A DNA stretch of 64,000 nucleotides, from NCBI RefSeq assembly GCF_010993985.1, contig NZ_WINH01000004.1, positions 1 to 64,000 on the forward strand, written 5' to 3'. Below the pieces are notes generated by a model. That model worked only from the letters and a program-made list of their open reading frames with translations, made no database searches and was not told where the DNA came from. Positions 38,664-50,115 of this stretch are shown in pieces. Positions within the stretch are counted from its first letter, which is position 1; every line of letters begins with the position of its first letter. This DNA is from Paraferrimonas sp. SM1919. Its GTDB lineage: Bacteria; Pseudomonadota; Gammaproteobacteria; Enterobacterales; Shewanellaceae. The position numbers were made by a program, and so were the translations under genes.

Positions 38664-41111
38664 TTGGCTGAGCAATCATTTAAGCCAATGACTGGTATTG
38701 ATCGCCTTCTCGAAGGGGGGTTAATTTTCAGCGCGATATTGGCAACTATTCTTCTTATTGCCTTGAGCACTTTTGACATGGGCGACCCCAGCTGGAGTCA
38801 AAGTGGAACTAATGATGCTATCGAAAATGTTGTAGGCATTGTTGGAAGTTATAGTGCTGATATTTTATTTTTTAGCTTTGGTTATAGTGCCTATTTGTTT
38901 CCATTTATGATCATGGGCTGTGGCTGGCTTATTTTTAAGCAGCACCATAAGTTTATTGAGGTTGATTACTTTTCGGTGGGCCTGAGGTTACTCGGCTTTG
39001 TGCTAATGATCCTTGGTCTGAGCGCGCTAGCGAGTATGAATATGGATCTTCTGTATGTATTTAGTGCGGGAGGTTTTGTTGGCGATCTCATTGTAATTAG
39101 TTTGCTGCCTTATTTTAATTCTTTAGGTACTACGCTAGTGCTGTTATTTTTCGTTGGTGCTGGTTTCACTTTGTTAACGGGGATTAGCTGGATAGCGGTA
39201 GCAGATTTTATAGGCAAGTTAACCATCAATCTGGTCAAAATATGTGTCAAATTGCCGCTAAAAATACGCAATTGGTATCAGCTTCAACAACAGCGAAAAC
39301 AACAACAGCTCGCCGAACAACAGACGCAGCAAGCGAAAGCGGTACTCGCCGAACCTGAATTGCAAGCAATTGCACCACAATCTAGCCAAGTAAAAGAGTC
39401 AAAGTTAACGATACATACCGAAACCCTTGATGATGAGTTTAGTATAGATTTCGATAATATTGATGACAACGAGGAGAACTTTAGCTTCGATTCTGAATTA
39501 ACTCCGGAACCGACGATGAGTCCTAACGATATGGATAGCCAATCACCTGAGTTGACTCAGGCGAAGGTCGTTGATGGGATCATTGTATTACCTGAGAAGC
39601 CTAAGCCAGAACCCATCACTTTACCGGATATCTCGCTTCTTGACGTGCCTAACCGCAGTGAAAACCCAATTTCTAGAGAAGAGCTCGAAGCGGTTGCGCG
39701 CTTAGTGGAAGCCAAGTTAGCGGACTTTAAAATTATCGCAACGGTTGTTGATGTGTTCCCAGGTCCAGTGATCACCCGTTTTGAGTTAGATTTAGCCCCA
39801 GGGGTCAAGGTCTCAAAGATCTCCAGCTTAGCGGTCGATTTAGCTCGTGCACTTTCTACCTCTAGAGTGCGTATTGTTGAAAACATTCCCGGTAAGTCAG
39901 TCATTGGTCTTGAATTGCCGAATAAATTCCGTGAAACCGTATTTATGCGAGATGTACTGGACTCGAAAGCCTTCGCTGAGTCTAAGTCACACCTGTCAAT
40001 GGTGTTAGGAGCCGACATTGCTGGTAACCCTGTCGTAGTCGATCTTGGCAAGATGCCGCATTTGTTGGTTGCAGGAACAACAGGTTCTGGTAAATCTGTT
40101 GGTGTGAATGTGATGATTGTGTCATTGCTTTATAAAAGCAGCCCTGAAGATGTGCGCTTTATTATGATTGACCCGAAAATGTTGGAACTATCGGTGTATG
40201 AGGGGATTCCTCATTTGCTGACCGAAGTGGTGACCGACATGAAGCAGGCGGCAAACTCTTTACGTTGGTGTGTGGGTGAGATGGAGCGTCGTTATCAATT
40301 AATGGCCGCCCTTGGCGTGCGCAATATTGCAGGTTATAACGCTAAAGTTAAAAAAGCCGCAGAAAAAGGTGAGCCGATTTGGGATCCGTTGTGGGATCCC
40401 AATGTTAACTTTGGTTCCCATCCACCTGCGCTAGAGAAACTGCCTTCTATTGTGGTAGTGATTGATGAATTTGCTGACATGATGATGATTGTGGGCAAGA
40501 AGGTGGAAGAGCTAATTGCCCGTATTGCGCAAAAGGCGAGGGCGGCTGGTATTCACTTGATTTTAGCCACCCAGCGTCCATCGGTGGATGTTATTACCGG
40601 TCTGATTAAAGCCAACGTACCTACCCGTATGGCGTTCCAAGTTTCATCAAAAATTGATTCGAGAACCATTTTGGATCAGCAGGGCGCGGAAACTCTGTTA
40701 GGCATGGGGGACATGCTCTATATGCCACCGGGCAGCAGTCAGCCTGAGCGTGTGCATGGTGCTTTTGTGGACGATCATGAAGTGCATCGTGTGGTTGCCG
40801 ACTGGAAAAGCCGTGGTGAACCCCAATATATCGATGAAATTCTTCAAGGTGGTGCTGATGGTGAACAGGTACTATTGCCTGGTGAGCAATCAGAAGCCGA
40901 AGAAGAACTTGATGCGCTTTACGACCAAGCGGTTGAATTTGTCACTCAAACTCGTAAAGGTTCAATTTCTAGTGTTCAGCGCAAGTTCAAGATAGGTTAT
41001 AACAGAGCCGCTAGAATAATAGAATCAATGGAAGCCCAAGGGGTGGTAAGCCCTCCAGGCCATAATGGTAATAGAGAAGTACTGGCACCTCCACCAGTTA
41101 GAGAGCAATAG
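38664..41111 (+). CDS. ftsK: DNA translocase FtsK
   Basis: A septal DNA pump that clears the chromosome terminus and activates XerCD recombination. It starts at TTG 38664 with AGGA 8 bases before; this places the family motif RLLEGG near residue 13 as in relatives. Of 815 residues, an N-terminal membrane domain with about four to five helices (to about 185) is followed by a short Gln/acid-rich linker (about 200-330) and the motor with Walker A GTTGSGKS near 470, [11 protein letters not shown] and [13 protein letters not shown]. The C-terminal winged-helix gamma domain ([19 protein letters not shown]) reads KOPS sites. The linker is far shorter than in E. coli (1329 residues). Confidence 0.96.
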   Translation: MAEQSFKPMTGIDRLLEGGLIFSAILATILLIALSTFDMGDPSWSQSGTNDAIENVVGIVGSYSADILFFSFGYSAYLFPFMIMGCGWLIFKQHHKFIEVDYFSVGLRLLGFVLMILGLSALASMNMDLLYVFSAGGFVGDLIVISLLPYFNSLGTTLVLLFFVGAGFTLLTGISWIAVADFIGKLTINLVKICVKLPLKIRNWYQLQQQRKQQQLAEQQTQQAKAVLAEPELQAIAPQSSQVKESKLTIHTETLDDEFSIDFDNIDDNEENFSFDSELTPEPTMSPNDMDSQSPELTQAKVVDGIIVLPEKPKPEPITLPDISLLDVPNRSENPISREELEAVARLVEAKLADFKIIATVVDVFPGPVITRFELDLAPGVKVSKISSLAVDLARALSTSRVRIVENIPGKSVIGLELPNKFRETVFMRDVLDSKAFAESKSHLSMVLGADIAGNPVVVDLGKMPHLLVAGTTGSGKSVGVNVMIVSLLYKSSPEDVRFIMIDPKMLELSVYEGIPHLLTEVVTDMKQAANSLRWCVGEMERRYQLMAALGVRNIAGYNAKVKKAAEKGEPIWDPLWDPNVNFGSHPPALEKLPSIVVVIDEFADMMMIVGKKVEELIARIAQKARAAGIHLILATQRPSVDVITGLIKANVPTRMAFQVSSKIDSRTILDQQGAETLLGMGDMLYMPPGSSQPERVHGAFVDDHEVHRVVADWKSRGEPQYIDEILQGGADGEQVLLPGEQSEAEEELDALYDQAVEFVTQTRKGSISSVQRKFKIGYNRAARIIESMEAQGVVSPPGHNGNREVLAPPPVREQ

Positions 41112-41723
41112 ATGATAAAAAGAATTGTCGCCCTGTGTTTATTTGCGGCACCAACATTCGCTGATGATGCAACTGATTTAAAACAACGACTGCTAGCGAT
41201 GGCGGACTTCAAAGCTGATTTTACTCAGAAAGTGAACGATGAAAATAATCAATTAATAAGCCAAGGTAGTGGTCAATTAGGGTTTGATTTTCCAAATAAA
41301 TTATTTTGGCATGGGCAACAACCAGATGAATCTGTGCTAGTCGTCGATGGTCAAAATGTATGGTTGTATAACCCGTTTATTGAGCAAGTAAGCATTTTTA
41401 ATATGCAACAGGCAATAGCGGCCTCGCCAGTTACGCTGTTGGTTCAGCCCAATCAAGGACCTTGGCAAGATTATCTGGTGAGAAAGGATGGACACTGTTA
41501 TCAAATTACCCCGAAACAGACAAAGGGGCAAAATGTATTAGCGGTTGATGTCTGTTTTAAAGGTAGCACTATTTCTTCCTTTGCATTAGTTGATGCACAG
41601 GCTAATGTCAGCCAATTTACCCTAGCACAACAGCAAGCCTTGACCGCTGCTGATGCAGAGAAATTTCAATTCGAATTGACGCCTTTTATGGATGTGGATG
41701 ATCAAAGGCCACAAGGTGACTGA
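41112..41723 (+). CDS. lolA: Outer-membrane lipoprotein carrier protein LolA
   Basis: Periplasmic chaperone that ferries lipoproteins from LolCDE to LolB. A signal peptide of about 17 residues ends at TFA-D, giving a mature protein of about 186 residues with the LolA features [27 protein letters not shown] and [23 protein letters not shown] 41112 directly follows the ftsK stop, and the 3' end overlaps the rarA start, so all three are translationally linked. It would serve the lipoproteins encoded elsewhere in this window. Confidence 0.95.
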   Translation: MIKRIVALCLFAAPTFADDATDLKQRLLAMADFKADFTQKVNDENNQLISQGSGQLGFDFPNKLFWHGQQPDESVLVVDGQNVWLYNPFIEQVSIFNMQQAIAASPVTLLVQPNQGPWQDYLVRKDGHCYQITPKQTKGQNVLAVDVCFKGSTISSFALVDAQANVSQFTLAQQQALTAADAEKFQFELTPFMDVDDQRPQGD

Positions 41724-43035
41724 TCCTTTGTTTGATCAAGCAGACTTGCATCAACCGCTCGCGGCGAAAATGCGCCCTAAGACCCTAGATGAGTATCTAG
41801 GGCAGGGGCATTTGCTAGGGGAAGATAAAGGCCTTTATAAAGCGATTAAAAGTGGTCGTGCCCATTCCATGATTTTATGGGGACCACCAGGAACTGGCAA
41901 AACCACCCTCGCAGAGCTCATCGCCAGTTACATTGATGCCCATGTTGAGCGTATTTCAGCGGTCACCAGTGGCGTTAAAGAAATTCGCAGTGCGATTGCC
42001 AGTGCCAAAGAACAAGCAGCCATGCAAGGGCGTAAAACCCTGTTATTTGTGGATGAGGTGCATCGTTTTAATAAAGCTCAGCAGGATGCTTTTCTACCCT
42101 TTATTGAAGATGGCACGGTGATCTTTATTGGTGCCACCACAGAAAACCCATCCTTTGAGCTTAACCGCGCGATTTTATCCCGAGCAAGGGTTTACCAAAT
42201 AAAACCGGTAAGTGAGCAGGCACTAGCCGAAATTATCACCAGAGCATTAACCGATGAAACCCGAGGTTTAGGGTCAAGACACCTAATCCTGCCAGGGGAA
42301 TGCCTTAATGCTATTATTGCTCAATGCCATGGTGATGCTCGCAATGCCCTGAATATTTTAGAGCTGGCCGCCGATCAACTCAGTGATGGCGACAGTTTTA
42401 GTCTAGAGGGCATTAATCAGGTTATTGGTCATAACGCTGCCGCCTATGATAAGGGCGGTGATGTTTTTTATGACTTAATTTCTGCCTTTCATAAATCCGT
42501 GCGCGGCTCTAACCCCGATGCGGCGTTATATTGGATGTCACGCATTATTGTCGCTGGTGGCGACCCGCTTTATGTGGCTAGGCGATTATTAGCCATTGCC
42601 TCAGAAGATATCGGTAATGCAGATCCCAACGCTATGACCGTTGCCTTGAACGCTTGGGAGTGTTTCCACCGGGTGGGCCCAGGGGAGGGCAACCGTGCAA
42701 TAGCCCAAGCTGCGGTATACTGTGCGGTTGCGCCCAAAAGTAACAGTGTTTATACCGCCTTTAAAGCGGCCCTTGAGGCCGCTAAGCAAAGCGGCCATGA
42801 ACCAGTGCCTAACCATCTTCGAAATGCGCCCACCCAGTTGCTGCAAGACCTTGATTACGGCAAGGGCTATCGCTATAGCCATGATGAGCCTAATGCATTT
42901 TCTGCGGGGCAAGAATTTATGCCCGATGCGCTGCAAGGAACGGAGTTTTATCAACCAACAGGCCGTGGGCTTGAGAAAAAAATTGCAGATAAATTAAGCC
43001 AGTTACGCCGCTTAAACAGGGAGGCCAAAGACTAA
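41716..43035 (+). CDS. rarA: Replication-associated recombination protein A (MgsA/RarA AAA+ ATPase)
   Basis: A clamp-loader-like AAA+ ATPase acting at stalled replication forks. I choose GTG 41716, which overlaps the lolA stop and has AAAGG 7 bases in front, giving 439 residues. Motifs are [16 protein letters not shown], Walker [11 protein letters not shown], Walker [20 protein letters not shown], the sensor segment [12 protein letters not shown], and the tetramerisation region [11 protein letters not shown]. It is part of the ftsK-lolA-rarA-crcB-serS row. Confidence 0.95.
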   Translation: MTDPLFDQADLHQPLAAKMRPKTLDEYLGQGHLLGEDKGLYKAIKSGRAHSMILWGPPGTGKTTLAELIASYIDAHVERISAVTSGVKEIRSAIASAKEQAAMQGRKTLLFVDEVHRFNKAQQDAFLPFIEDGTVIFIGATTENPSFELNRAILSRARVYQIKPVSEQALAEIITRALTDETRGLGSRHLILPGECLNAIIAQCHGDARNALNILELAADQLSDGDSFSLEGINQVIGHNAAAYDKGGDVFYDLISAFHKSVRGSNPDAALYWMSRIIVAGGDPLYVARRLLAIASEDIGNADPNAMTVALNAWECFHRVGPGEGNRAIAQAAVYCAVAPKSNSVYTAFKAALEAAKQSGHEPVPNHLRNAPTQLLQDLDYGKGYRYSHDEPNAFSAGQEFMPDALQGTEFYQPTGRGLEKKIADKLSQLRRLNREAKD

Positions 43036-43036
43036 A

Positions 43037-44709
<1,673 letters not shown>

Positions 44710-44726
44710 GGCTGGTTTTGTTTATC

Positions 44727-44754
44727 AAAGGAAGGGCCTGCCCTTCCTTTTTTT
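44727..44754 (+). terminator. Rho-independent terminator after serS
   Basis: A perfect 11-bp stem (AAAGGAAGGGC / GCCCTTCCTTT) with a 2-base loop region runs into a stretch of seven T. Confidence 0.92.
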
Positions 44755-44784
44755 ATCGAGTAACAAATGGATTTTGGAGGGGTG

Positions 44785-45072
44785 ATGGCTGCAGAAAGTT
44801 TAGTGTTATTGGTCAATGTGATCATTTTATGTATCGCATATTTTTATGTTTATCCCAAATTCGTAAAAGATAATCTTAAAGCGCTAACGATGAATGATAT
44901 TGTCAGTAATATTGTGGCACTTGTGGTGATTGGCAGTCTTTATGGTGGCACTGAGCAAACCTTCTCTTTACTGTTGTTTGAGGTTGATTGGTTCTGGTTT
45001 ACCTTGATCACTTTCTTTTTGATGGAAGCACCGTTTGCTTTAGCTTATCTAAAAAAATATAAGCCCCAATAA
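44785..45072 (+). CDS. Small hypothetical membrane protein
   Basis: A 95-residue protein with three predicted transmembrane segments (about 5-23, 38-55 and 66-86) and a basic tail LKKYKPQ. ATG 44785 is preferred over ATG 44767 because GGAGG lies 4 bases before it. No family is recognised and no catalytic residues are evident. It follows the serS terminator, so it has its own promoter or depends on readthrough. It lies at the boundary between the conserved row and the accessory fibre locus. Confidence 0.6.
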   Translation: MAAESLVLLVNVIILCIAYFYVYPKFVKDNLKALTMNDIVSNIVALVVIGSLYGGTEQTFSLLLFEVDWFWFTLITFFLMEAPFALAYLKKYKPQ

Positions 45073-45130
45073 TTCAAACAGCATAATTGTTATCTAATCA
45101 TAGTGCCATTCGACAGCCACATCGGCGAGA

Positions 45131-45595
45131 TTAATTTTCAGTCACTGTCAGTATATAAGATAAGTTTTTTAAACCAGAAATCGCATTAGAGTTAATGCTT
45201 ATCTTACCACCTATATAAATATACTTGCCTTCAATTCCAGGGCTTATTACTTGTCTGACAGAGCCATTTTTATATTCTTTATTATTATATCTAAAGACCA
45301 AACCGCTAAATGAAATATTGGCGTCGGCAGCAAGTGGGGTCAGGCTAATGTTTATGCTGGCATTGGTATCAGAACGGATTAAATATTGTCCTTCATAATA
45401 ATTAGTCGTGACTAAGTCGGCATTGGTTGAATTGCCTAAGGCTCCATTAGTGTCGATTTGAAATGTTGCCTTACGATTCGTCTTGTAGATGTCAGGTACA
45501 CCTAGCGGTTGAACTTCAGTGATATAGATTTCAGCAGAAACGATATTTGATAATGACATGGCCATAATCACTATAAAAATGTTAACAATTTTCAT
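45131..45595 (-). CDS. Exported DUF4402-like fimbrial subunit candidate, divergently transcribed
   Basis: A 154-residue exported protein: signal peptide to about 21 (ending VSA), then an all-beta body. The final segment GGKISINSNAISGLKNLSYI and the VTEN end match the closing strands of DUF4402-type subunits, where a GG-x-L/I-x-V/I turn precedes the last strand. It is divergent from a clearer DUF4402 gene 265 bases away, next to chaperone and usher-like genes. No cysteines are present. A pilin or tip-subunit role is inferred from context and pattern. Confidence 0.6.
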   Translation of the reverse strand: MKIVNIFIVIMAMSLSNIVSAEIYITEVQPLGVPDIYKTNRKATFQIDTNGALGNSTNADLVTTNYYEGQYLIRSDTNASINISLTPLAADANISFSGLVFRYNNKEYKNGSVRQVISPGIEGKYIYIGGKISINSNAISGLKNLSYILTVTEN

Positions 45596-45860
45596 GATTT
45601 ACCTATGAGCATGTTACTGTAAAGTCTATTTTTTATACCACTTTAATTCTAAAATGTCTAAGTTGAGTCGTTATTTTGACAACTCAAGGCTTAATAGACA
45701 ATAAATTGACTATTTTAGTGGTTAATTGTTGAGCGTTTGTTTGTTTTTTGTTAACATTTTCTGGTGCGGGTAGGGTGGTACCGTATGACACTTGTAATGA
45801 CTATGTCAGCACAGTGGATTTAATTAATTATTTAAGCCAATCAGATGGTTGAGGTTAACT

Positions 45861-46322
45861 ATGAACAAGAAAATTGTATTTCTTGGCTTGCTAGTAAGTG
45901 GTGCCGCTACGGCAGCAGATTTTGTTGGTAATGTTAGTTTTACTTTACTTACCCCCATTACTGCTACTGAAGATAATGCTTTATCTTTAGGCAATATTAT
46001 CGCTAAAAGTGGTGATTCCTGTACCGTAGCGCCAGGTTCAAGTACCGCAACAGGTGCAGCCTGTTCAGCAGGGGGGACGGTAAGTTCAGCAAGTTTTACT
46101 GTAAGTGGTGAAACTGGTACTTCGGTAAATGTTGCTATTTCCGGTGAGGATACCAGTATTACCGATGTCACTTTTACTCCAGATATTGGAGGGGTTAACA
46201 GTCTGTCCTTGGGCGGTACAGGTTCAGCTACGTTAGAGGTGGGTGGAACCGTAAATATTACCGGAGCTTCTGCTCCTAACGGTACGCAAAGTCTAACTTA
46301 TACCTTAACTTTGACCTATTAA
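45861..46322 (+). CDS. DUF4402 pilin-like major subunit candidate
   Basis: A 153-residue exported protein. ATG 45861 is chosen with GAGG about 6 bases ahead; a TTG at 45849 is possible. The signal peptide ends ATAA-D near residue 19. The body is Gly/Ser/Thr-rich beta structure with a Cys pair about 16 residues apart (DSCTV and AACSAG), and ends LEVGGTVNITGASAPNGTQS then a final TLTLTY strand, the DUF4402 signature. It is followed by a hairpin terminator and then the chaperone gene, an arrangement that would give excess subunit. Chaperone-usher subunit function is inferred. Confidence 0.75.
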   Translation: MNKKIVFLGLLVSGAATAADFVGNVSFTLLTPITATEDNALSLGNIIAKSGDSCTVAPGSSTATGAACSAGGTVSSASFTVSGETGTSVNVAISGEDTSITDVTFTPDIGGVNSLSLGGTGSATLEVGGTVNITGASAPNGTQSLTYTLTLTY

Positions 46323-46328
46323 TATTTT

Positions 46329-46353
46329 CCCCGCCTTTGTGCGGGGATTTTTT
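46329..46353 (+). terminator. Intercistronic terminator/attenuator between pilin and chaperone genes
   Basis: CCCCGC (46329-46334) and GCGGGG (46341-46346) pair around a 6-base loop, followed by A and six T. It lies 7 bases after the pilin stop and 9 bases before the chaperone ATG, so some readthrough is needed for the downstream genes unless they have another promoter. Confidence 0.82.
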
Positions 46354-46361
46354 GAGGGAAC

Positions 46362-47138
46362 ATGGATAAGCTTTTTGCTATATTTTGCTGGTTAATCATG
46401 AGTGCTCCTTGTAGCGCTACTTTGCTTATTAACCCTACTCGCGCTGAACTTGATGATAAACGAAATAGCAGTGCGGTTTTTGCCGTCATTAATAAATCTA
46501 ATAAACCAGCTCGCTTTAATATTTTTTTTGAAGACAAGCAACAATTAGCTGATGGCACTTATTTAACTTTAGCAAACGAGCCTTATCTTAATCAGTTAAT
46601 TCGCTATTCACCTAGGCGAGTTAGCTTGGCGCCCGAGCAAGCGGCGAATGTTCGCATGGGGCTTCGTTTAACGCCTAACATTAGACAAGGTGAATATCGA
46701 AGTTATTTAGCCTTTCAACAAATTCCAGCCCCTGAGTTGAAGAATGAATCTGCGCCGGGAGACGACATTTCCATAAAAATAAGTGCATTATTAAAGATTG
46801 CCGTTCCCGTAATTGTACGCGTAGGTACGTTAAGTGCAGATATTGCTATCGCCGATAGTCAGCTGTCTATTACAAATGATGGCCCAAACCATTATCAAGT
46901 GTCGATAACGTTATCAAGGCTTGGCAGCCGCAGTAGTTATGGTGATGTTGAAGTTATTGATTATGAAACCCAAGAAAGGGTTGGCTTACTGAGAAATGTT
47001 GCAGTATATACAGAGTTGGTCGAACGACGTTTGACTGTGCCCTTAAAACCCGGTCATTATCGCAAGTTGATTGTTCGTTATACCGAATCTAAGCGATTGA
47101 ATGATGCCAAGATAGCAGAAACGATAATTACTCTGTAA
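46362..47138 (+). CDS. PapD-like periplasmic pilus chaperone
   Basis: A 258-residue periplasmic chaperone with signal peptide (to about 19, ending CSA). The first Ig-like domain begins LLINPTRAELDDKRNSSAVFAVINKS and contains YSPRRVSLAPEQAANVRMGLR, the F1-G1 region that donates a strand to pilin subunits. The second domain (from about 140) holds AVPVIVRVG and NDGPNHYQVSI. It is related to the archaic or alternative chaperone groups by its looser motifs. GAGGGA lies just before ATG. It would fold the DUF4402 subunits and deliver them to the usher-like protein next door. Confidence 0.83.
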   Translation: MDKLFAIFCWLIMSAPCSATLLINPTRAELDDKRNSSAVFAVINKSNKPARFNIFFEDKQQLADGTYLTLANEPYLNQLIRYSPRRVSLAPEQAANVRMGLRLTPNIRQGEYRSYLAFQQIPAPELKNESAPGDDISIKISALLKIAVPVIVRVGTLSADIAIADSQLSITNDGPNHYQVSITLSRLGSRSSYGDVEVIDYETQERVGLLRNVAVYTELVERRLTVPLKPGHYRKLIVRYTESKRLNDAKIAETIITL

Positions 47139-47158
47139 TACATTTTTTAGAGGGATCT

Positions 47159-50041
47159 TTGAAATTTTATTTTGGTCAAATCGTGTTTGCTGCAAGTATT
47201 ACCGTAGTAGGCAGCTTTTTCCCTAAGGCTAATATCAAGTCAGTACAAATTAATCATTTACAAGTGTCAAATAGTTTGACACCAGTGGGTACTGTTGAAG
47301 CATTGCCACAGCCACAGCCACAGCCACAGCCACAGCCACAGCCACAGCCACAGCCACAGCCACAGCCACAGCCACAGCCACAGCCGCAGCCACAAGTGAT
47401 GTCAGTCAGCACTTTGCCAGTTAATGCCGTGGCCAATAAAAATATCATTTCCCCACAGTTTGGGGATACAAAGCAACCATCAAGCGCCAATTCGGTCAAT
47501 GCCTCCATACCAGCATTTAACCGTTTACCAAATTTAATTGCTATTGAAATTCAGCAACCAGCGAGTGGGACGAACAATTGTCAGAGGATCATTAAGCCAT
47601 ATCAGTTGTTCGAAGCAGCCCAAGAACTCTTTTTAGTGACCCAATTGATTTATGGAGAGCTGACGTTATCCCAAGATTTTTTTGTTTATTTTGATGGCGA
47701 CGACTACTACCTCCCTATTGCCTTACTATCAGAGCTGCTTCTGCTTCCATTGGATTACGATATAAAAACCCGACAGCTACAGGGGTGGTATGCTAAAGAA
47801 AACAATCGTATTGCTATTGCTAATGGTTTGATGAACTACTCCGCGATGAACGGTAATTGCTCAACTGAGCAAGTCACAGGCTATTTTGATGCTTGGGATA
47901 TGTATTTAAGTACCAGTGAAATTGCTCAGATGCTAGGGCTAGAATTGGCATTCGAACCTGCTCGTCAAATTTTAACATTAAAAGAAAACCCTTCGATCCC
48001 CTTTTCCAGATTAAAAGCGAGACAGGAAAAGTTTCTTCGTTATCAAAACCAAAAAGCAAAACAATCGAATAGGAATAGCAAACAGATAAACAGCAGCACT
48101 GCTTGGTTAGGCGATTTGGCGTTAGATGTCAATTTAACTGCCAAAGCATCTGCGAATGATCACTTAACTGAGCAGTCACTTAACCTCACTGCACAATCAA
48201 AGTTAGATGTCCTTAAACATAATACTTATATGCTTTATAGCCAAGATGAATCTGAGACGCGATTAAGAGGTTATGTTGAAAAGTATCAGCAAGATCAATG
48301 GTTAAAGTATTACCAATTGGGAAACATAAACAGTCCATCGTTGCCATTAACTTCAGATTCATTTTATGGCAAAGGGCTTCAGCTTTTAGCCGGTAGTCAG
48401 TTTTTAAATGATACCGCAAGCTTTGTTGTTCAGGGCGAGGTTCAACCAGATTGGGATGTAGAGCTTTATCGGAATAATACCTTAATTGAACTGATCAGAG
48501 TCGGCAATGAAGGGCAATATGTTTTTCAAAATGTCCCTATGTCTAGGGGGGTGAATTACTATCAGTTACGTTTTTATGGCCCGAATGGAGAGGCAAAAGT
48601 GGAGAACTTCACCCGCAGACTTGAGTCAGGCAATGCTGAACAGCGGGTCTTAGGGGTTGCCTTTTCGGCAATGGAGGCTGAATTTGGTAATGATAAACAA
48701 TACGATTTACAGCTTAATTATTCTCCCTTACAGTCTTTGAGTTTGGCCCTTGGCGTTAACCAGCAACAGCCCCAAGATGAACAACAATTAGCCACCAGTC
48801 GTGCATCTGTAAATTGGTTTTCTGACGAATCCTTATGGCAATTTAACCTGATCACTGATGGTAGCAACCTTGGCTATGGTTCAAAAATCCAAGGGGGCAG
48901 CCAGTTATTTGACTGGACCTTAGAGTGGGACAGATACAATCAAATCAACACATTTAAAAGCCAGAAGAGGAACTTGTATCAAAGACTATCCGGTAAAGTG
49001 TTTGGTGGCATAGAGGATACTTCTTTTAATTGGACTCTGATTGGTGATGTGAGTGATTACAAAGATGGCAAGCGCTTTCTTGATATGAGGTTAGTTAAGT
49101 CTATTAACTATCAGGGGATCATATTTACTAATAATTTTACATGGCAAAATAATAGCTCAGGTTACCTAACCAGCAACGAACTTCAATTTTCAGGAAGGTT
49201 TGCGGGTTGGCAATTGAGGGGACGGAGCGCCATTAAGATTTCACCTAATTGGGGATTGGATCAAATTGCATTCTCTGCGACTAAGAATTTTGGCTCGCCA
49301 TTAAATTATCTTGCTGAGTTGAATTATTTACCCAGCAGTCGAAATCAATATCGTTTACGAAATGCACTTTCTTACGACTTTAGTGCCGGTACAATAAGGG
49401 CTTCATTGGATAACTCTAGTGGTGGAGAGTGGTTAGCGCTATTAAATTGGCGGAGTTCTTTATTGTGGCAAATCGATGACAGTCAATTTGATATCAGTCG
49501 AAGCTCCCATCTTAATACCGGGGCTGTATTGATCCGCACTTTTTTAGATGATAACGGTAATGGAAAGTGGGATGATAATGAGCAGCCATTACCAAATGTG
49601 TCATTCCTGGGCCATCGAGATCCTCAAAAAATGTCCAATGAAAAAGGCGAGTTATTGATCTCGCATTTGCGTACTCGAAGAAATCATAAATTAACGCTTA
49701 ATGAAGTCAGTCTAAGCGATCCTTTTTATATTCCCCGTTATGAAATGCTTGATGTGGTATCCCATGCTGGCCACATTACTAAGATTGATTTTCCGATTTT
49801 AAATACATCAGAAATCGAGGGTATTTTATTAGAAGATGGGGAGTTAGCTGTTGGCCAAGAGTTAGTTTTAAAGGCCATTGAAGCAGAGCGAGAATATAAT
49901 ACCGTCTCAGAATTTGATGGTGTGTTTTTATTTGAACGACTTTTACCAGGAAATTATGAGTTAAAACATAAAGGTAGAGTGCTAACAACAATAAACCTTG
50001 CTGCGGGTCAATATTTGGAACTTGAAAGAATAAATATATAA
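47159..50041 (+). CDS. Divergent usher-like outer-membrane assembly protein with poly-(Pro-Gln) tract
   Basis: A 960-residue exported protein starting at TTG 47159 (AGAGGGA just upstream). After a signal-like N-terminus and about 20 residues comes a run of 15 Pro-Gln pairs (residues 50-79). A globular N-terminal region (about 130-300) follows, then a long beta-rich portion with alternating aromatic strands typical of a barrel, and YQLRFYGPNGEAKVENF, close to the usher plug/barrel motif. The C-terminus has an SdrD/carboxypeptidase-regulatory-like domain (IRTFLDDNGNGKWDDNEQPLP) and a second beta domain. Its place after the chaperone supports an usher role. It is not a canonical FimD/PapC: the C-terminal Cys pair is missing. 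Confidence 0.72.
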   Translation: MKFYFGQIVFAASITVVGSFFPKANIKSVQINHLQVSNSLTPVGTVEALPQPQPQPQPQPQPQPQPQPQPQPQPQPQPQVMSVSTLPVNAVANKNIISPQFGDTKQPSSANSVNASIPAFNRLPNLIAIEIQQPASGTNNCQRIIKPYQLFEAAQELFLVTQLIYGELTLSQDFFVYFDGDDYYLPIALLSELLLLPLDYDIKTRQLQGWYAKENNRIAIANGLMNYSAMNGNCSTEQVTGYFDAWDMYLSTSEIAQMLGLELAFEPARQILTLKENPSIPFSRLKARQEKFLRYQNQKAKQSNRNSKQINSSTAWLGDLALDVNLTAKASANDHLTEQSLNLTAQSKLDVLKHNTYMLYSQDESETRLRGYVEKYQQDQWLKYYQLGNINSPSLPLTSDSFYGKGLQLLAGSQFLNDTASFVVQGEVQPDWDVELYRNNTLIELIRVGNEGQYVFQNVPMSRGVNYYQLRFYGPNGEAKVENFTRRLESGNAEQRVLGVAFSAMEAEFGNDKQYDLQLNYSPLQSLSLALGVNQQQPQDEQQLATSRASVNWFSDESLWQFNLITDGSNLGYGSKIQGGSQLFDWTLEWDRYNQINTFKSQKRNLYQRLSGKVFGGIEDTSFNWTLIGDVSDYKDGKRFLDMRLVKSINYQGIIFTNNFTWQNNSSGYLTSNELQFSGRFAGWQLRGRSAIKISPNWGLDQIAFSATKNFGSPLNYLAELNYLPSSRNQYRLRNALSYDFSAGTIRASLDNSSGGEWLALLNWRSSLLWQIDDSQFDISRSSHLNTGAVLIRTFLDDNGNGKWDDNEQPLPNVSFLGHRDPQKMSNEKGELLISHLRTRRNHKLTLNEVSLSDPFYIPRYEMLDVVSHAGHITKIDFPILNTSEIEGILLEDGELAVGQELVLKAIEAEREYNTVSEFDGVFLFERLLPGNYELKHKGRVLTTINLAAGQYLELERINI
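47306..47395 (+). repeat. Hexanucleotide (CCACAG)15 tract encoding (Pro-Gln)15
   Basis: Ninety bases form 15 uninterrupted 6-base units: 13 are CCACAG, the 14th is CCGCAG and the last is CCACAA. All units are in frame within the usher-like gene. Such a tract is prone to slippage; gains or losses would change the tract by two residues without a frameshift. Confidence 0.95.
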
Positions 50042-50115
50042 CCAAAAATTCCCTATTTTTTTGAGGGAAGTTTTCATGTTTGGCTAAACTTAGGCTCTGT
50101 AGTATCGGAGCGCTT

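Noticed and set aside
42601..43036. Fluoride riboswitch in front of crcB
   Set aside because: crcB starts 1 base after the rarA stop, and no riboswitch-like fold is possible outside the rarA coding sequence.
47254..47508. Minus-strand open frame with a Cys-Gly repeat
   Set aside because: It is the antisense reading of the (CCACAG)15 tract in the usher-like gene and has no credible start signal.
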